From NCBI RefSeq assembly GCF_000025625.1, contig NC_013922.1:496001-560000 (forward strand): DNA of 64,000 nt, written 5' to 3'. The stretch's first letter is position 1, and each line of letters begins with the position of its first letter. This document shows, in pieces, positions 8,498-16,672 of this stretch. Position numbers and translations under genes: made by a program. The notes below the pieces were generated by a model. It did no database searches, was not told where the DNA came from, and saw only the letters and a program-made list of their open reading frames with translations. Source of the DNA: Natrialba magadii ATCC 43099. GTDB taxonomy: Archaea > Halobacteriota > Halobacteria > Halobacteriales > Natrialbaceae.

Positions 8498-8506
8498 TAT
8501 ATAAAT
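8498..8506. promoter_or_regulatory. TATA box lying symmetrically between udp and the DUF488 gene
   Basis: TATATAAAT lies 28 bp (centre to ATG) from the rightward gene at 8530 and about 33 bp from the leftward start at 8469. Both spacings suit leaderless transcripts, so one AT-rich element may serve both directions. Confidence 0.55.
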
Positions 8507-8529
8507 GCAGGGCGGCCGTACCTGTGGGT

Positions 8530-9003
8530 ATGGCTCGTGATCGGCGCGACGAGTGCGCTACCGAGGGCGACCAGCGCGAGGGCACCCTCACCGACACCTA
8601 CGTCGCCGCCCTCCAGCACGGCCTCGCCGACGTTCCACCCGAGACGACGCTCGTCGGCGTCGTCCGCTCCCCAACCTCGTGGTTCCACGCCGCAGTTGAC
8701 GAAAACGTTCCCGAACTCGGCCCGCCTGCTGCGCTGCTCGACGCTGTCCAAACTGCCGAGGACGACCTGAAGATGCGCGGCATCTGTGACGAGGAAGCCC
8801 ACAACGCCGCCTGGGATCAGGTTGGCTTTGGGGACACCTACCGGAAACACCTTCAGACAGCCGACGACGCAGACCGCGCACTCGAGTCCCTCGCCAATCG
8901 ACTCACCGCCGGCGAGAGTCTGGCGCTCGTCTGCTACGAGAACACCGAGAAGAAGCGGTGCCACCGAACGATTCTGCGCGAGGTACTCGAGAGCCGTCGG
9001 TGA
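8530..9003 (+). CDS. DUF488 domain protein
   Basis: A 157-residue cytoplasmic protein of the DUF488 family. The recognisable signature is at the C-terminus: LALVCYENTEKKRCHRTIL has the conserved Cys-x-Glu then CHR motif near residues 134-147. The family is widespread in archaea and bacteria and its biochemical role is unsettled. The start at 8530 is preferred over the longer frame because it lies 28 bp from the TATA box and avoids overlap with udp. It diverges from udp and may share its promoter. Confidence 0.82.
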   Translation: MARDRRDECATEGDQREGTLTDTYVAALQHGLADVPPETTLVGVVRSPTSWFHAAVDENVPELGPPAALLDAVQTAEDDLKMRGICDEEAHNAAWDQVGFGDTYRKHLQTADDADRALESLANRLTAGESLALVCYENTEKKRCHRTILREVLESRR

Positions 9004-9165
9004 TGGATTGCCCGCCGTCTCAGCCGTCGTTTTAGCCATTTGTGGTAGCCGGCTGTCTCCACATCTACTTCTATCACAGAAATTTATTCTGCCTGATACT
9101 ATCCGAGCCAGTGGGAATCCTCCTGACACTTACGTCGACTCGAGTTGAGTCGCTACCACAGACAC

Positions 9166-9963
9166 ATGACGTACAATCTGGACGGCAAGACGGCCATCGT
9201 CACCGGCGGCGCATCGGGAATCGGCAGGAAAACAGCAGAGCGGTTCGCAGCCGAGGGCGCGAACGTCGTCGTCGCCGACGTAGTTACGGACGGCGGTGAG
9301 GAGACGGTCGAGTCGATCGAGTCGGCTGGCGGATCTGCGACGTTCGTCGAAACCGACGTCACGGATCCGGACGCCGTCGAGGCGATGGTTCAGACGGCGG
9401 TCGACACCTATGGCGGGCTCGACATCGCGCACAACAACGCGGGGATCGAAGGCGAGACCGATCCGGTCGCCGAGCAGACCGAAGCCAACTGGAAACAGGT
9501 CATGGATATCAACCTGACCGGCGTCTGGCTCTGTCTGAAGTACGAACTCCAGGAGATGACGGCGAACGGTGACGGCGACGGCGACAGCGACAGTGACAGT
9601 GACGGCGTCGGCGGCGCAATCGTCAACACGTCCTCGATCGCCGGCCTCTCTGCGGCCGGATCGTCCGCCTACGCCGCGAGCAAACACGGCGTCATCGGTC
9701 TCACTCGAGTAGCCGCCACGGAGTACGCGGAGGCCGACGTTCGGGTCAACGCGGTCTGTCCCGGCGTGATCGAGACGCCGATGGTCGAGCAGTCCGCGGC
9801 GGAGAACCCCGAGGAGATCGAGCAGTTCGTCGGTATGCAACCGCTCAACCGGATGGGGACGCCCGAGGAGATCGCCAACGCTGTCGTCTGGCTCTGCTCG
9901 GACGAGGCCTCGTTCGTTACCGGGAACGCGTATCCCGTCGACGGCGGCTTCACGGCGCTGTAA
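9166..9963 (+). CDS. Short-chain dehydrogenase/reductase
   Basis: A 265-residue Rossmann-fold SDR. It has the cofactor motif TGGASGIG near residue 14, NNAG near residue 91, the catalytic serine in NTSSIAG and YAASK (Tyr and Lys), and the family tail YPVDGGFTAL. An Asp follows the second beta strand (VVVADVV), which favours NAD(H). The substrate is not determinable; relatives are called glucose 1-dehydrogenase or 3-oxoacyl-ACP reductase. An inserted GDGDGDSDSDSDG tract, encoded by a GACAGT/GACGGC-type hexamer repeat at about 9568-9605, interrupts a loop before the active site. The ATG at 9166 (MTYNLDGK) is chosen. Confidence 0.9.
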   Translation: MTYNLDGKTAIVTGGASGIGRKTAERFAAEGANVVVADVVTDGGEETVESIESAGGSATFVETDVTDPDAVEAMVQTAVDTYGGLDIAHNNAGIEGETDPVAEQTEANWKQVMDINLTGVWLCLKYELQEMTANGDGDGDSDSDSDGVGGAIVNTSSIAGLSAAGSSAYAASKHGVIGLTRVAATEYAEADVRVNAVCPGVIETPMVEQSAAENPEEIEQFVGMQPLNRMGTPEEIANAVVWLCSDEASFVTGNAYPVDGGFTAL

Positions 9964-10096
9964 CCGGCCGAGCGTGCTCACGCGAGGGACTTACTCGCTA
10001 CGGCCTTCGCCAGGCTGGCGTACGGGAAGCTGACTACCGGCTCCCGGCTGCTGGCTGCTGACTACCAACTACCCACTGTCCACTACCTACTACCCA

Positions 10097-11065
10097 CTAC
10101 CGAATCTCGTCGAGCTTCCGGTCCAGTTTCGCTTCGAGCCGCGTTTCGGCGTCCGCCGGGGAGACATCGACGAATTCGACCCACTTATCGAAGAATCCAG
10201 ACGTGCCGAGAAGCCGGACCGCGTCGTATATCGGCGTTCGTTCGTCCAACCCTGACGGAAGCGAGCCGGCGCGCCGTTCGTACCCGTCCTCGAGTACGGC
10301 GGCCAATCGCTGTGTGTCCTCGCCGTTGTCCGGCAGCAGTTGGTCTCGCGCTCGGTGGAGTTCACGGGCCGGATCGCCAACATGAGAGAGTTCCCAGTCG
10401 ACGAAGCCGGCCGAGGACCCGCTCCGGAAGCAGTTCGGCCGTGCCGGGTCGCCGTGCACCAGGGTTGCCGGCGCGTCGTTCAACAGGTCTCGATTCGCTT
10501 CGACGGCGGCGATGACGTCGTCAAAATGGTGGTCGAAGCGGTCGGTCGACGCCAGTTCCCGCATCAGCTCGATCCTATCGACGAGGATCTCTGTCCAGGA
10601 ACCGGTCTCGAGATCGAGTTCGGCTCCGTCGCTGCCCACGACGTGTCCGTGTCGTCGGAACGAGCAGGTGTGGATCGCCGCCAGCGCGCTTCCGACTCGC
10701 CGGACTGCACTCGTGCGCTCCGCACTGCTCCAGTCCGACCACCGGGACGCGAGGTTCTGGCCCCGAATTGGGGCGGTGATTAGGTAGGGAACCGCTCCAC
10801 CGGTCTCGCTCGCAACCACCTGTGGGACGGGTACATCGCAGTGTGTGGCCACGTAGTCGATGACAGCACACTCCCGATCGATCCGCGAGCCGTCACCGTC
10901 GGTTGCCACCTTCAGAAAGACGGGTTCGCCGTCGGAAAAATCGACGCGAACCGTTCGGTTTTGGTCGTTCCAGGAGGGGCCAGCGGACCGTACGTCGTTG
11001 ACGGCCCGCTCGGGAACGGTATCGTCGAGCGCCCATCTGATTGACTCGTCTCCAGGGTGCTCCAC
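10097..11065 (-). CDS. Aminoglycoside-phosphotransferase-fold kinase (APH family)
   Basis: A 322-residue protein kinase-like phosphotransferase. The catalytic Brenner motif is LVHGDPARPNCF and the metal-binding motif is FVDWELSHVGDP (in place of the usual DWE/IDWE...GDP). An N-terminal lobe with VFLKVAT supplies the ATP-binding lysine. The substrate is unknown; in archaea such genes usually phosphorylate small metabolites rather than antibiotics. It is convergent with the SDR gene. The intervening 130 bp contains degenerate CACTACC-type repeats (about 10060-10100) that run up to its stop codon. Confidence 0.85.
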   Translation of the reverse strand: MEHPGDESIRWALDDTVPERAVNDVRSAGPSWNDQNRTVRVDFSDGEPVFLKVATDGDGSRIDRECAVIDYVATHCDVPVPQVVASETGGAVPYLITAPIRGQNLASRWSDWSSAERTSAVRRVGSALAAIHTCSFRRHGHVVGSDGAELDLETGSWTEILVDRIELMRELASTDRFDHHFDDVIAAVEANRDLLNDAPATLVHGDPARPNCFRSGSSAGFVDWELSHVGDPARELHRARDQLLPDNGEDTQRLAAVLEDGYERRAGSLPSGLDERTPIYDAVRLLGTSGFFDKWVEFVDVSPADAETRLEAKLDRKLDEIR

Positions 11066-11196
11066 ACGCTGTCAGATATGTAACGATCGGCATATACGTT
11101 CGGATGGTGTGATACTAACTCACAAGAGGCACATCTCCCGTCGCACTTTTCAATCAATGCTGGGACAACAACGGCGAGAAGCGCCCGTACAGTGTG

Positions 11197-11637
11197 TTAC
11201 TCGAGTGTTTCCTCAGAAATCGTGTTCGGGAGGAGTTCCCCGAGGGTGTAGACGGTTGCGCCATCGGCTGCGTCCTCATCCCCATCCTCGTCCTCGTCCT
11301 CGCTCTCGCCCTCGTCACAGAACACTGTGAGGTCGTCGTCACAAAACTCGGCCAGCGTCTGCCGGCACATTCCGCAGGGGGTGACGCCGTCGCGGCGGTC
11401 TGAACTCACGGCGAGCCGCGTAAACTCGCGGTGGCCGTTCTTGACCGCCTCGGCGATGGCGACCTCCTCGGCGTGGAGACTGTTGCTGAAGTTCGCGTTC
11501 TCCAGGTTGCAGCCGACGAAGACCTCGCCGTCGGCCGTCTCGAGTGCGGCCCCGACGCGGTACTCGGAGTAGGGGACGTGGGCCTGCGATTGAATTTCCC
11601 GTGCGGCGTCGATGAGGTCGGCGGCGTCGTCGCTCAT
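11197..11637 (-). CDS. cdd: Cytidine deaminase
   Basis: Hydrolytically deaminates cytidine and deoxycytidine to uridine forms. The 146-residue protein has the zinc site HAEE (His55, catalytic Glu57) and PCGMC (Cys88, Cys91), plus the N-terminal VPYSEYRVGAAL substrate loop. Its length matches the homotetrameric class, yet the first zinc ligand is His where Bacillus-type tetrameric enzymes have Cys. An acidic EDEDEDGDEDA tract (about residues 112-124), coded by a GAGGAC/GACGAG repeat, interrupts the C-terminal segment. The start at 11637 gives MSDDAADLIDAAREIQ, as expected for the family. Confidence 0.92.
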   Translation of the reverse strand: MSDDAADLIDAAREIQSQAHVPYSEYRVGAALETADGEVFVGCNLENANFSNSLHAEEVAIAEAVKNGHREFTRLAVSSDRRDGVTPCGMCRQTLAEFCDDDLTVFCDEGESEDEDEDGDEDAADGATVYTLGELLPNTISEETLE

Positions 11638-11715
11638 GTGAGGAGATTTCTCGGGTGTGAGCAAGAAAGCACCGTCCGCGAACGAAGGGCATGTACCGAC
11701 TGCGGGCACCGTGTG

Positions 11716-11742
11716 GCGAGTGACGAGTGACGAGTGACGAGT
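11716..11742 (+). repeat. Heptamer tandem repeat (CGAGTGA)
   Basis: CGAGTGA is repeated in tandem just over three times (with a final CGAGTAA) in the gap between cdd and the phosphohexomutase. Function unknown; probably a replication-slippage product. Confidence 0.6.
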
Positions 11743-11786
11743 AACAAGCGACGACCGATACGAACAAGTACAGCAAAACAGCGCTC

Positions 11787-13169
11787 TCAGGGCGACTCAA
11801 TGGCCGCAACCGCCGACTCGACGACATCGCGAGCGCTCGCGATCAACTCGTCAACCTCGTCGCTCTCCGCATAAATTCGGACGTAGGGCTCCGTGCCGCT
11901 TGGCCGGACCAGCGTCCACGAGGCGTCCTCGAACTCGAGTCGCACGCCGTAATCCGTGTCGACCGTCGTATCGGGAAAGGCCGCCGGCAGGTCGGACTCG
12001 AGTGCGCCCATCACGGCCGTCTTGTGCTGGTCAGGGCAGTCGACGCTGACCTTCCGGTAGGGACGTTCGGTGACCGGCTCTCGGAGGGCGTCGGTGTCGC
12101 CGGCGTCAGCGACGAGCGCGCTGACGATGGCGGCGCTCGCGACGCCGTCGATCCAGCCGCCGAAGGCGGTGTGGATGTGCTTCCAGGGCTCTGCGGCGAA
12201 GACGACTGCAGTGTCCTCGTCGCCAGCGGCGCGTTCACGGGCGATTCCCTCGTGAAGTGCACCGAGGCGGACGCGTTCGACCCGGCCACCGGCGTTGCGG
12301 ACCTGCTCGTCGATCCGTGCCGAGGCGTTGGGCGTCGTGACGACCACGGGGTCCGCTGCGTCGCTCGCAGCCGTGTAGTGGGCCGCGACGACGGCGAGCA
12401 CCGTATCCTCGTGGATTACCTCGCCGTCAGGATCGAGCGCAACCAGTCGGTCCGCGTCGCCGTCGTGGGCCAGGCCGAGGTCGAACTCGCCGTCGGCGAG
12501 GAAGTTGGTGAAAGCCGACAGCGTCTCCGGGGTCGGCTTACTCTCTCGTGCCGAGAAGTGGCCGTCGACGTTTGCGTTCACCGCGACCACGTCAGCGCCG
12601 AGGGACTCGAGTACCTGCGGGGTCGCGACTGCGCCGACACCGTTGCCACAGTCGACGGCGACGGAGAGGCCGGCGAGTGGCGTTCCATCTGGCCCTAGCT
12701 TGGGGAACTGCGCGCGGACGTAGTCCGCGACGGCGTCGCGATAGGGACCGAGTACGTCGAGGTCGGTGGCGCTGCCCCACTGGTCCCATGCGGGGAGCGA
12801 CGACCCGCCGCTTACGTAGTCCTCGACGGCTTCCTCAGCCTCGCGGTCGAACTCGACGCCGTCGACGAAGAGCTTGATGCCGTTGTCCGTCGGCGGGTTG
12901 TGGCTCGCGGTGAGCATGACGCCCTTGCGGCCCTGCGAGGCGAACGCGAGCGCTGGTGTCGGTACCTGTCCGATGCGGGCGACGTCCGCGCCGGCGCTCT
13001 CGAGGCCGGCCTCCATCGCGGCGGCCAGCGCCGGTCCGGTTTCGCGGCCGTCGCGGCCGACGACGAACGTCTCGCCGGGCTCGCCGGCGGCCTGGCCCAC
13101 CGAGAGCGCGAGCGCGGGCGTGATCTCCTCGACCGGCCCGCGGATTCCTGCGGTCCCGAACAGAGTCAT
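11787..13169 (-). CDS. glmM: Phosphohexomutase family protein (annotated-type phosphoglucosamine mutase)
   Basis: A 460-residue alpha-D-phosphohexomutase. Motifs appear in the family order: N-terminal FGTAGIRG, active-site TASHNPPTDNG (phosphoserine Ser89), metal loop HDGDADR near residue 235, sugar-binding GWIDG region, and phosphate-binding RPSGTEPYVRIYAE at the C-terminus. The family includes GlmM, phosphomannomutase and phosphopentomutase-like enzymes, and sequence alone does not fix the substrate. Its location beside cdd and near udp makes ribose-phosphate mutase activity worth considering. The start at 13169 (MTLFGTAGIRG) places the first motif correctly; the longer frame adds residues with no counterpart. 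Confidence 0.85.
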   Translation of the reverse strand: MTLFGTAGIRGPVEEITPALALSVGQAAGEPGETFVVGRDGRETGPALAAAMEAGLESAGADVARIGQVPTPALAFASQGRKGVMLTASHNPPTDNGIKLFVDGVEFDREAEEAVEDYVSGGSSLPAWDQWGSATDLDVLGPYRDAVADYVRAQFPKLGPDGTPLAGLSVAVDCGNGVGAVATPQVLESLGADVVAVNANVDGHFSARESKPTPETLSAFTNFLADGEFDLGLAHDGDADRLVALDPDGEVIHEDTVLAVVAAHYTAASDAADPVVVTTPNASARIDEQVRNAGGRVERVRLGALHEGIARERAAGDEDTAVVFAAEPWKHIHTAFGGWIDGVASAAIVSALVADAGDTDALREPVTERPYRKVSVDCPDQHKTAVMGALESDLPAAFPDTTVDTDYGVRLEFEDASWTLVRPSGTEPYVRIYAESDEVDELIASARDVVESAVAAIESP

Positions 13170-13298
13170 GTGAGGTCGTTCCGCGAGCAACTACTTATAT
13201 GACGTGACATACGGTCTCTGCTGGCGGTCGCGCTGGTCAGCGTTGAAACCACGATCGAATCCGATGTCGGTGACGCTGACCAGTGACAGCGTCCGCGC

Positions 13299-13697
13299 TC
13301 AGGACCCGATCGCACGCCGATCTGGCTGGTAGCAAAGAACGTACGCTGCAGGGATAGTGATGACTGCCAGTGCCCCTCCGAAAGCGAGGTGGGTGGAGGG
13401 GTCCGGTGGCACGAGGACCGCAGTCAAGGCGTACGCGGAGGTGAAACCGATCCCCATCGTTCCAGCCCAGCGCTCGAGTCGACTCGTCGGTTCGTCTCGA
13501 GTGGGAAGTCGTGTTCGGTAGCCGAGATACACGATCGGTGTCACGGGCGGTAATGCGAGGGTGAACAATCCCCAAATGAGCCCGTTCGATCCGCGAGCAT
13601 CGGCATCGAGACCGACTGCGTAGGCGAGACAGAATCCAGACAGCACGATTGCGACGAGTGCAAGGAAGGCAGCGAACGCAAAGGGAACGGGGGCCAT
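13299..13697 (-). CDS. Small integral membrane protein, function unknown
   Basis: A 132-residue protein with four hydrophobic segments (about residues 5-28, 40-58, 80-96 and 105-122) separated by short loops containing RTRLPTRDEPTSRLERW. I do not recognise the family. It lies between the phosphohexomutase and the proteasome operon, transcribed away from the latter. Nothing in the sequence links it to either. Confidence 0.6.
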   Translation of the reverse strand: MAPVPFAFAAFLALVAIVLSGFCLAYAVGLDADARGSNGLIWGLFTLALPPVTPIVYLGYRTRLPTRDEPTSRLERWAGTMGIGFTSAYALTAVLVPPDPSTHLAFGGALAVITIPAAYVLCYQPDRRAIGS

Positions 13698-13849
13698 TGG
13701 TACTCTCTTTTTCGCGTTCCTCCTGACGGAACAATACGATACCGATCACGTCCTCCGTGCGTATCGTTTCGCTTTCCATCTGGCTCACACGATCACAGCA
13801 GCGTTCCTCACCAGGGTGACGGCGCGAAACGAGTTCGTACGCCCACCGC

Positions 13850-13867
13850 GCTAAAATATATTTTAGC
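13850..13867. promoter_or_regulatory. Perfect 18-bp palindrome overlapping the TATA region of the proteasome operon
   Basis: GCTAAAATATATTTTAGC is a perfect inverted repeat with no spacer. Its AT-rich core is the only good TATA box before the beta subunit gene. TATA-centre spacing predicts transcription starting near 13885, just at the GTG at 13884 and about 26 nt before the ATG at 13911. A dimeric repressor bound here would block TBP. The regulator is unknown. Confidence 0.6.
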
Positions 13868-13910
13868 TAACATACAACTCGCCGTGCCCCGTCGATTCGA
13901 ACGAGCACCA

Positions 13911-14663
13911 ATGGACCAGACGGACTCCACTGAATACATCGAAACCGGCACGACGACGGTTGGACTCGTCGGCGCGGACGGCGTCGTCCTCGCCGCGGAC
14001 ACACGCGCCAGCCTGGGTGGCCGCTTCGTCACGAATCGCACGGCACGGAAGGTCGTCCCGGTCGGCGACCACACCGCGCTCACCTTCGCCGGAAGCGTCG
14101 GCGAGGCCCAGACGTTCGTCCGCCAGTTACGCGCTGAACGCTCGCGCTACGAGCACGCGACCGACCGCACGCCGTCCGTCGAGACGACGGCCACGGTCGC
14201 CGGCGACCTCCTGCGCGGCGGGCCGTACCAGCACCTCGAACTCGTCCTCGGTGGCACGTTCCCCGAGCCAGCCGTCTACCAGGTCGGTCCCGGCGGCGGC
14301 GTGATGGACACACCCTACGCCGCGAGCGGAAGTGGGATGCAACTCGCCTACGGCCGACTCGAGGACGCCTACGAACCGGACCACTCCGTGGACACACTGC
14401 GAGGTCTCGCGACCACAGCCATCCGAAACGCGACCGAGCGCGACACCGCCAGCGGCGACGGGATGACGGTCGCGACGCTGACTGTCGATGAAGACGGAAG
14501 CGAAGACGAACACGACCACGAACGCAAATACAAATACGAACGCAAGTTCGAGCAATTCGTGCAGTTCGAGCAGTTCGAAAGCATCGCCGCCGCCGTCACC
14601 GCAACGACAAACGGGGCCGGCAATGAATCCGGCACCGACGCAGAATCGGGGGTGGCCTCGTAA
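13911..14663 (+). CDS. psmB: Proteasome beta subunit (20S), divergent copy
   Basis: Proteolytic subunit of the 20S proteasome. The 250-residue precursor has a 13-residue propeptide ending ...EYIETG before TTTVGLVG, so autocatalytic cleavage would expose Thr1. Catalytic features are present: Asp17 in AADTRAS, the lysine in ARKVV at mature position 34 (one residue later than the usual Lys33), and the SGSG loop (YAASGSGMQLAYG). The propeptide is much shorter than that of well-studied haloarchaeal PsmB. After VATLTVDEDG the tail diverges into a charged EHDHERKYKYERKFEQF stretch and an Ala/Thr-rich end. A GTG at 13884 would add nine residues. The stop is 2 bp from the alpha gene. Confidence 0.9.
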   Translation: MDQTDSTEYIETGTTTVGLVGADGVVLAADTRASLGGRFVTNRTARKVVPVGDHTALTFAGSVGEAQTFVRQLRAERSRYEHATDRTPSVETTATVAGDLLRGGPYQHLELVLGGTFPEPAVYQVGPGGGVMDTPYAASGSGMQLAYGRLEDAYEPDHSVDTLRGLATTAIRNATERDTASGDGMTVATLTVDEDGSEDEHDHERKYKYERKFEQFVQFEQFESIAAAVTATTNGAGNESGTDAESGVAS

Positions 14664-14665
14664 CG

Positions 14666-15508
14666 ATGGACTCGAGTACCACTCGCCAGCAGGCCTACGA
14701 TCGCGGACACACGATCTTCTCGCCCGACGGCCGGCTCTACCAGGTCGAGTACGCCCGCGAGGCGGTCGAACGCGGCTCACCGAGCGTTGGCGTCGTCACC
14801 GACACCGGTGTCGTTCTCGCCGCGCGAAAGCGCCTTCGCTCACCGCTACTCGAGTCCGAGTCGATCGAGAAAATTCACCGGGTCGACGACCACGTCGCGG
14901 TCGCCACCGCGGGGCATGCTGCTGATGCACGGCAGTTGGTCGAGATGGCTCGAAAGCGCTGTCAGCGCCACCGGCTCCGGTATGCTGAACCGATACCCAC
15001 AGAGACGCTCGCGGAGGCGATTGCGGACCACATTCAGGAACAGACACAGGCTGGTGGAACGCGGCCGTACGGCGCTGCGTTGCTCGTTGCGGGTGTCGAC
15101 GCTGGAAGGGGGAGGAAAAGGAAAAGGAGAAAGGAAAGCGAAAGCGGTAGCGGTAGTGGCAGCGGGAGTAACGCAGCAGGACAACACCCCCAGCCAGCGC
15201 TCTACGAGGTCGACCCCGGCGGCACACACTACGGCTGGCGTGCGACCGCGATCGGCAACGGCACGGCCGACATTAGATCGTTCCTGGAGGGGCAGCTGGC
15301 TGACAGCGGTGCCGAGTGCGAGGCAGGGGTGAGGAAGGACGGCCTCTCGCTCGCACTCGAGTCCCTCGCCGCCGGTACCTCCGAGACCGACACCGAACTC
15401 TCACCCGAGACAGTCGACGGCCTCGTGCTCACACCCGATACCGTGGCTGATCGGGCAGGCGTCGTCGACGGGGCTGAGGTTGCAGACGTACTCGGGGAAC
15501 TCGAGTAG
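14666..15508 (+). CDS. psmA: Proteasome alpha subunit (20S), divergent copy
   Basis: Forms the outer gate rings of the 20S proteasome. The 280-residue protein starts with the diagnostic YDRGHTIFSPDGRLYQVEYA and continues with GVVLAARKRLRSPLLESESIEKI, whose lysine pocket receives ATPase HbYX tails, and TRPYGAALLVAGVD. Between that strand and LYEVDPGGTHYGW, where classic alpha subunits have a short turn, there is an insertion of about 27 residues (KRKRRKE then a Gly-Ser run). It is coded by a purine-rich simple repeat at about 15108-15176. It follows the beta gene by 2 bp, so equal co-expression is likely. Haloarchaea usually carry psmA and psmB genes apart, so this looks like a second, specialised pair. 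Confidence 0.9.
   Translation: MDSSTTRQQAYDRGHTIFSPDGRLYQVEYAREAVERGSPSVGVVTDTGVVLAARKRLRSPLLESESIEKIHRVDDHVAVATAGHAADARQLVEMARKRCQRHRLRYAEPIPTETLAEAIADHIQEQTQAGGTRPYGAALLVAGVDAGRGRKRKRRKESESGSGSGSGSNAAGQHPQPALYEVDPGGTHYGWRATAIGNGTADIRSFLEGQLADSGAECEAGVRKDGLSLALESLAAGTSETDTELSPETVDGLVLTPDTVADRAGVVDGAEVADVLGELE
15108..15176 (+). repeat. Purine-rich simple-sequence tract inside the alpha subunit gene
   Basis: GGAGGAAAAGGAAAAGG-type purine runs pass into GGTAGCGGTAGTGGCAGC. They encode an in-frame basic then Gly/Ser insertion that is absent from classical proteasome alpha subunits. Base composition is unlike the flanking coding sequence. Confidence 0.7.
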
Positions 15509-15519
15509 CGCCGCGGTCG

Positions 15520-16623
15520 CTATTGGGCAGTCGTCTCGGCTGTCTCGCCCGTCCCGTGTGTCCCGCCTCTTTCGTCGGCCTCGGTCGTCTCCGTGGTCTC
15601 GGCGGCCCCGTCACCCTCGGCGGATTCGTTACCCTCGGTGGTCTCGGACACCGACGCTCGCTGCGTTTCGACCACGGTCAGTCGCTCGTCGACGTACAGC
15701 GCGAGTACGTCGTCCTCGAGTTCGACGACGACGCGGACGGCAAGCGGGTCTTCGGAGAGCACTGTCTCGGCCCACTCGTGGCCGATGTTCCAGAGGGGGC
15801 GCTCGCTAACAGCCTGCCCGTGTTCGTAGTAGAACGAGACGACGGCCGGATGCGAGAGCAGTGAGAGCGCGACGGGCGACCGGAGCGTTGTTCCACAGCA
15901 CGAGCAGGTAAACTCGGCCTGAAGGTGTGTGGCGTGTTCTGCAGGGAGTAAATCGTCTGTCGCCGGCGACGGCCGCACGAGTCTGGCGTCGACCTCGCCG
16001 CTGCAGGCCGGGCAGACGCCGTCACGAACGAGTGAGAGTCGGTGTCTGTGGTAGCGGTCGAAGGCCGTGGGGAACGATTCGCCGTGGGACTCGAGTCCAG
16101 CCGGCGGGAGATCGAGTCGGAGCAGGCGGCGTTCACAGTGCCCGCAGGCGACGGTAACCCGGTTGTCGCTGGCCCGAGCTGTGAGCGAGTCGTGCTCGCA
16201 GAACGGGCAGTCGTCCTCGAGTGGGACCGGCGGGTGATCGACGCGCTGGGTGTACGTGCCGGTCGCGATGGCGCGTGCAATTTGCTCGCCGGCGTAGGTG
16301 AGTTCGTAGCCGTCGGCACCGGGATCGGCGTCAGCGTCGGCTGTCGACGCATCGTTCACCTTCCGGAGATACGGCCCCACGAGCTCATCCAGATGGTAGG
16401 CGAACCCGGCTGACGTGTCGACCGCCGAGGCTTCGAAGAGCATCGAGAACGACGGCGTTGCTCGATCGGATTCGACAGCGCCGTCCGTCCACTCGAGCAT
16501 CGTCTCGAGTATCCCCATCCTGACCTCGTTGCCGAGCGCCTGGAAGGCGTCGCTTGGGTCGGAGACGCGGTCGCTCGGCTCGGGCGCGGCGACGGGCGGG
16601 TCCTCACCGTCCTCCGTGGACAT
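15520..16623 (-). CDS. Winged-helix (ArsR-like) regulator with zinc-binding C-terminal domain
   Basis: A 367-residue protein. An N-terminal winged helix begins DAFQALGNEVRMGILETMLEW, the usual ArsR-like haloarchaeal start, and continues FSMLFEASAVDTSAGFAYHLDELVGPYLRKV. The C-terminal domain contains CPFCEHDS...ACGHCERRL, CPACSGEV and CSCCGTTL, enough cysteines for two zinc sites. It is followed by EWAETVLSEDPLAVRVVVELEDD and a low-complexity Thr/Glu tail. This two-domain layout is common in haloarchaeal transcription regulators of unknown target. It is convergent with the proteasome pair, 11 bp from its stop, so a link to the palindrome at 13850 is possible but unproven. ATG at 16623 chosen over TTG at 16632. 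Confidence 0.82.
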   Translation of the reverse strand: MSTEDGEDPPVAAPEPSDRVSDPSDAFQALGNEVRMGILETMLEWTDGAVESDRATPSFSMLFEASAVDTSAGFAYHLDELVGPYLRKVNDASTADADADPGADGYELTYAGEQIARAIATGTYTQRVDHPPVPLEDDCPFCEHDSLTARASDNRVTVACGHCERRLLRLDLPPAGLESHGESFPTAFDRYHRHRLSLVRDGVCPACSGEVDARLVRPSPATDDLLPAEHATHLQAEFTCSCCGTTLRSPVALSLLSHPAVVSFYYEHGQAVSERPLWNIGHEWAETVLSEDPLAVRVVVELEDDVLALYVDERLTVVETQRASVSETTEGNESAEGDGAAETTETTEADERGGTHGTGETAETTAQ

Positions 16624-16672
16624 GCCAGTCAATTCGTGTCGGACGAAAAAGTAGGTTTGGCTAGAGTTGGCG

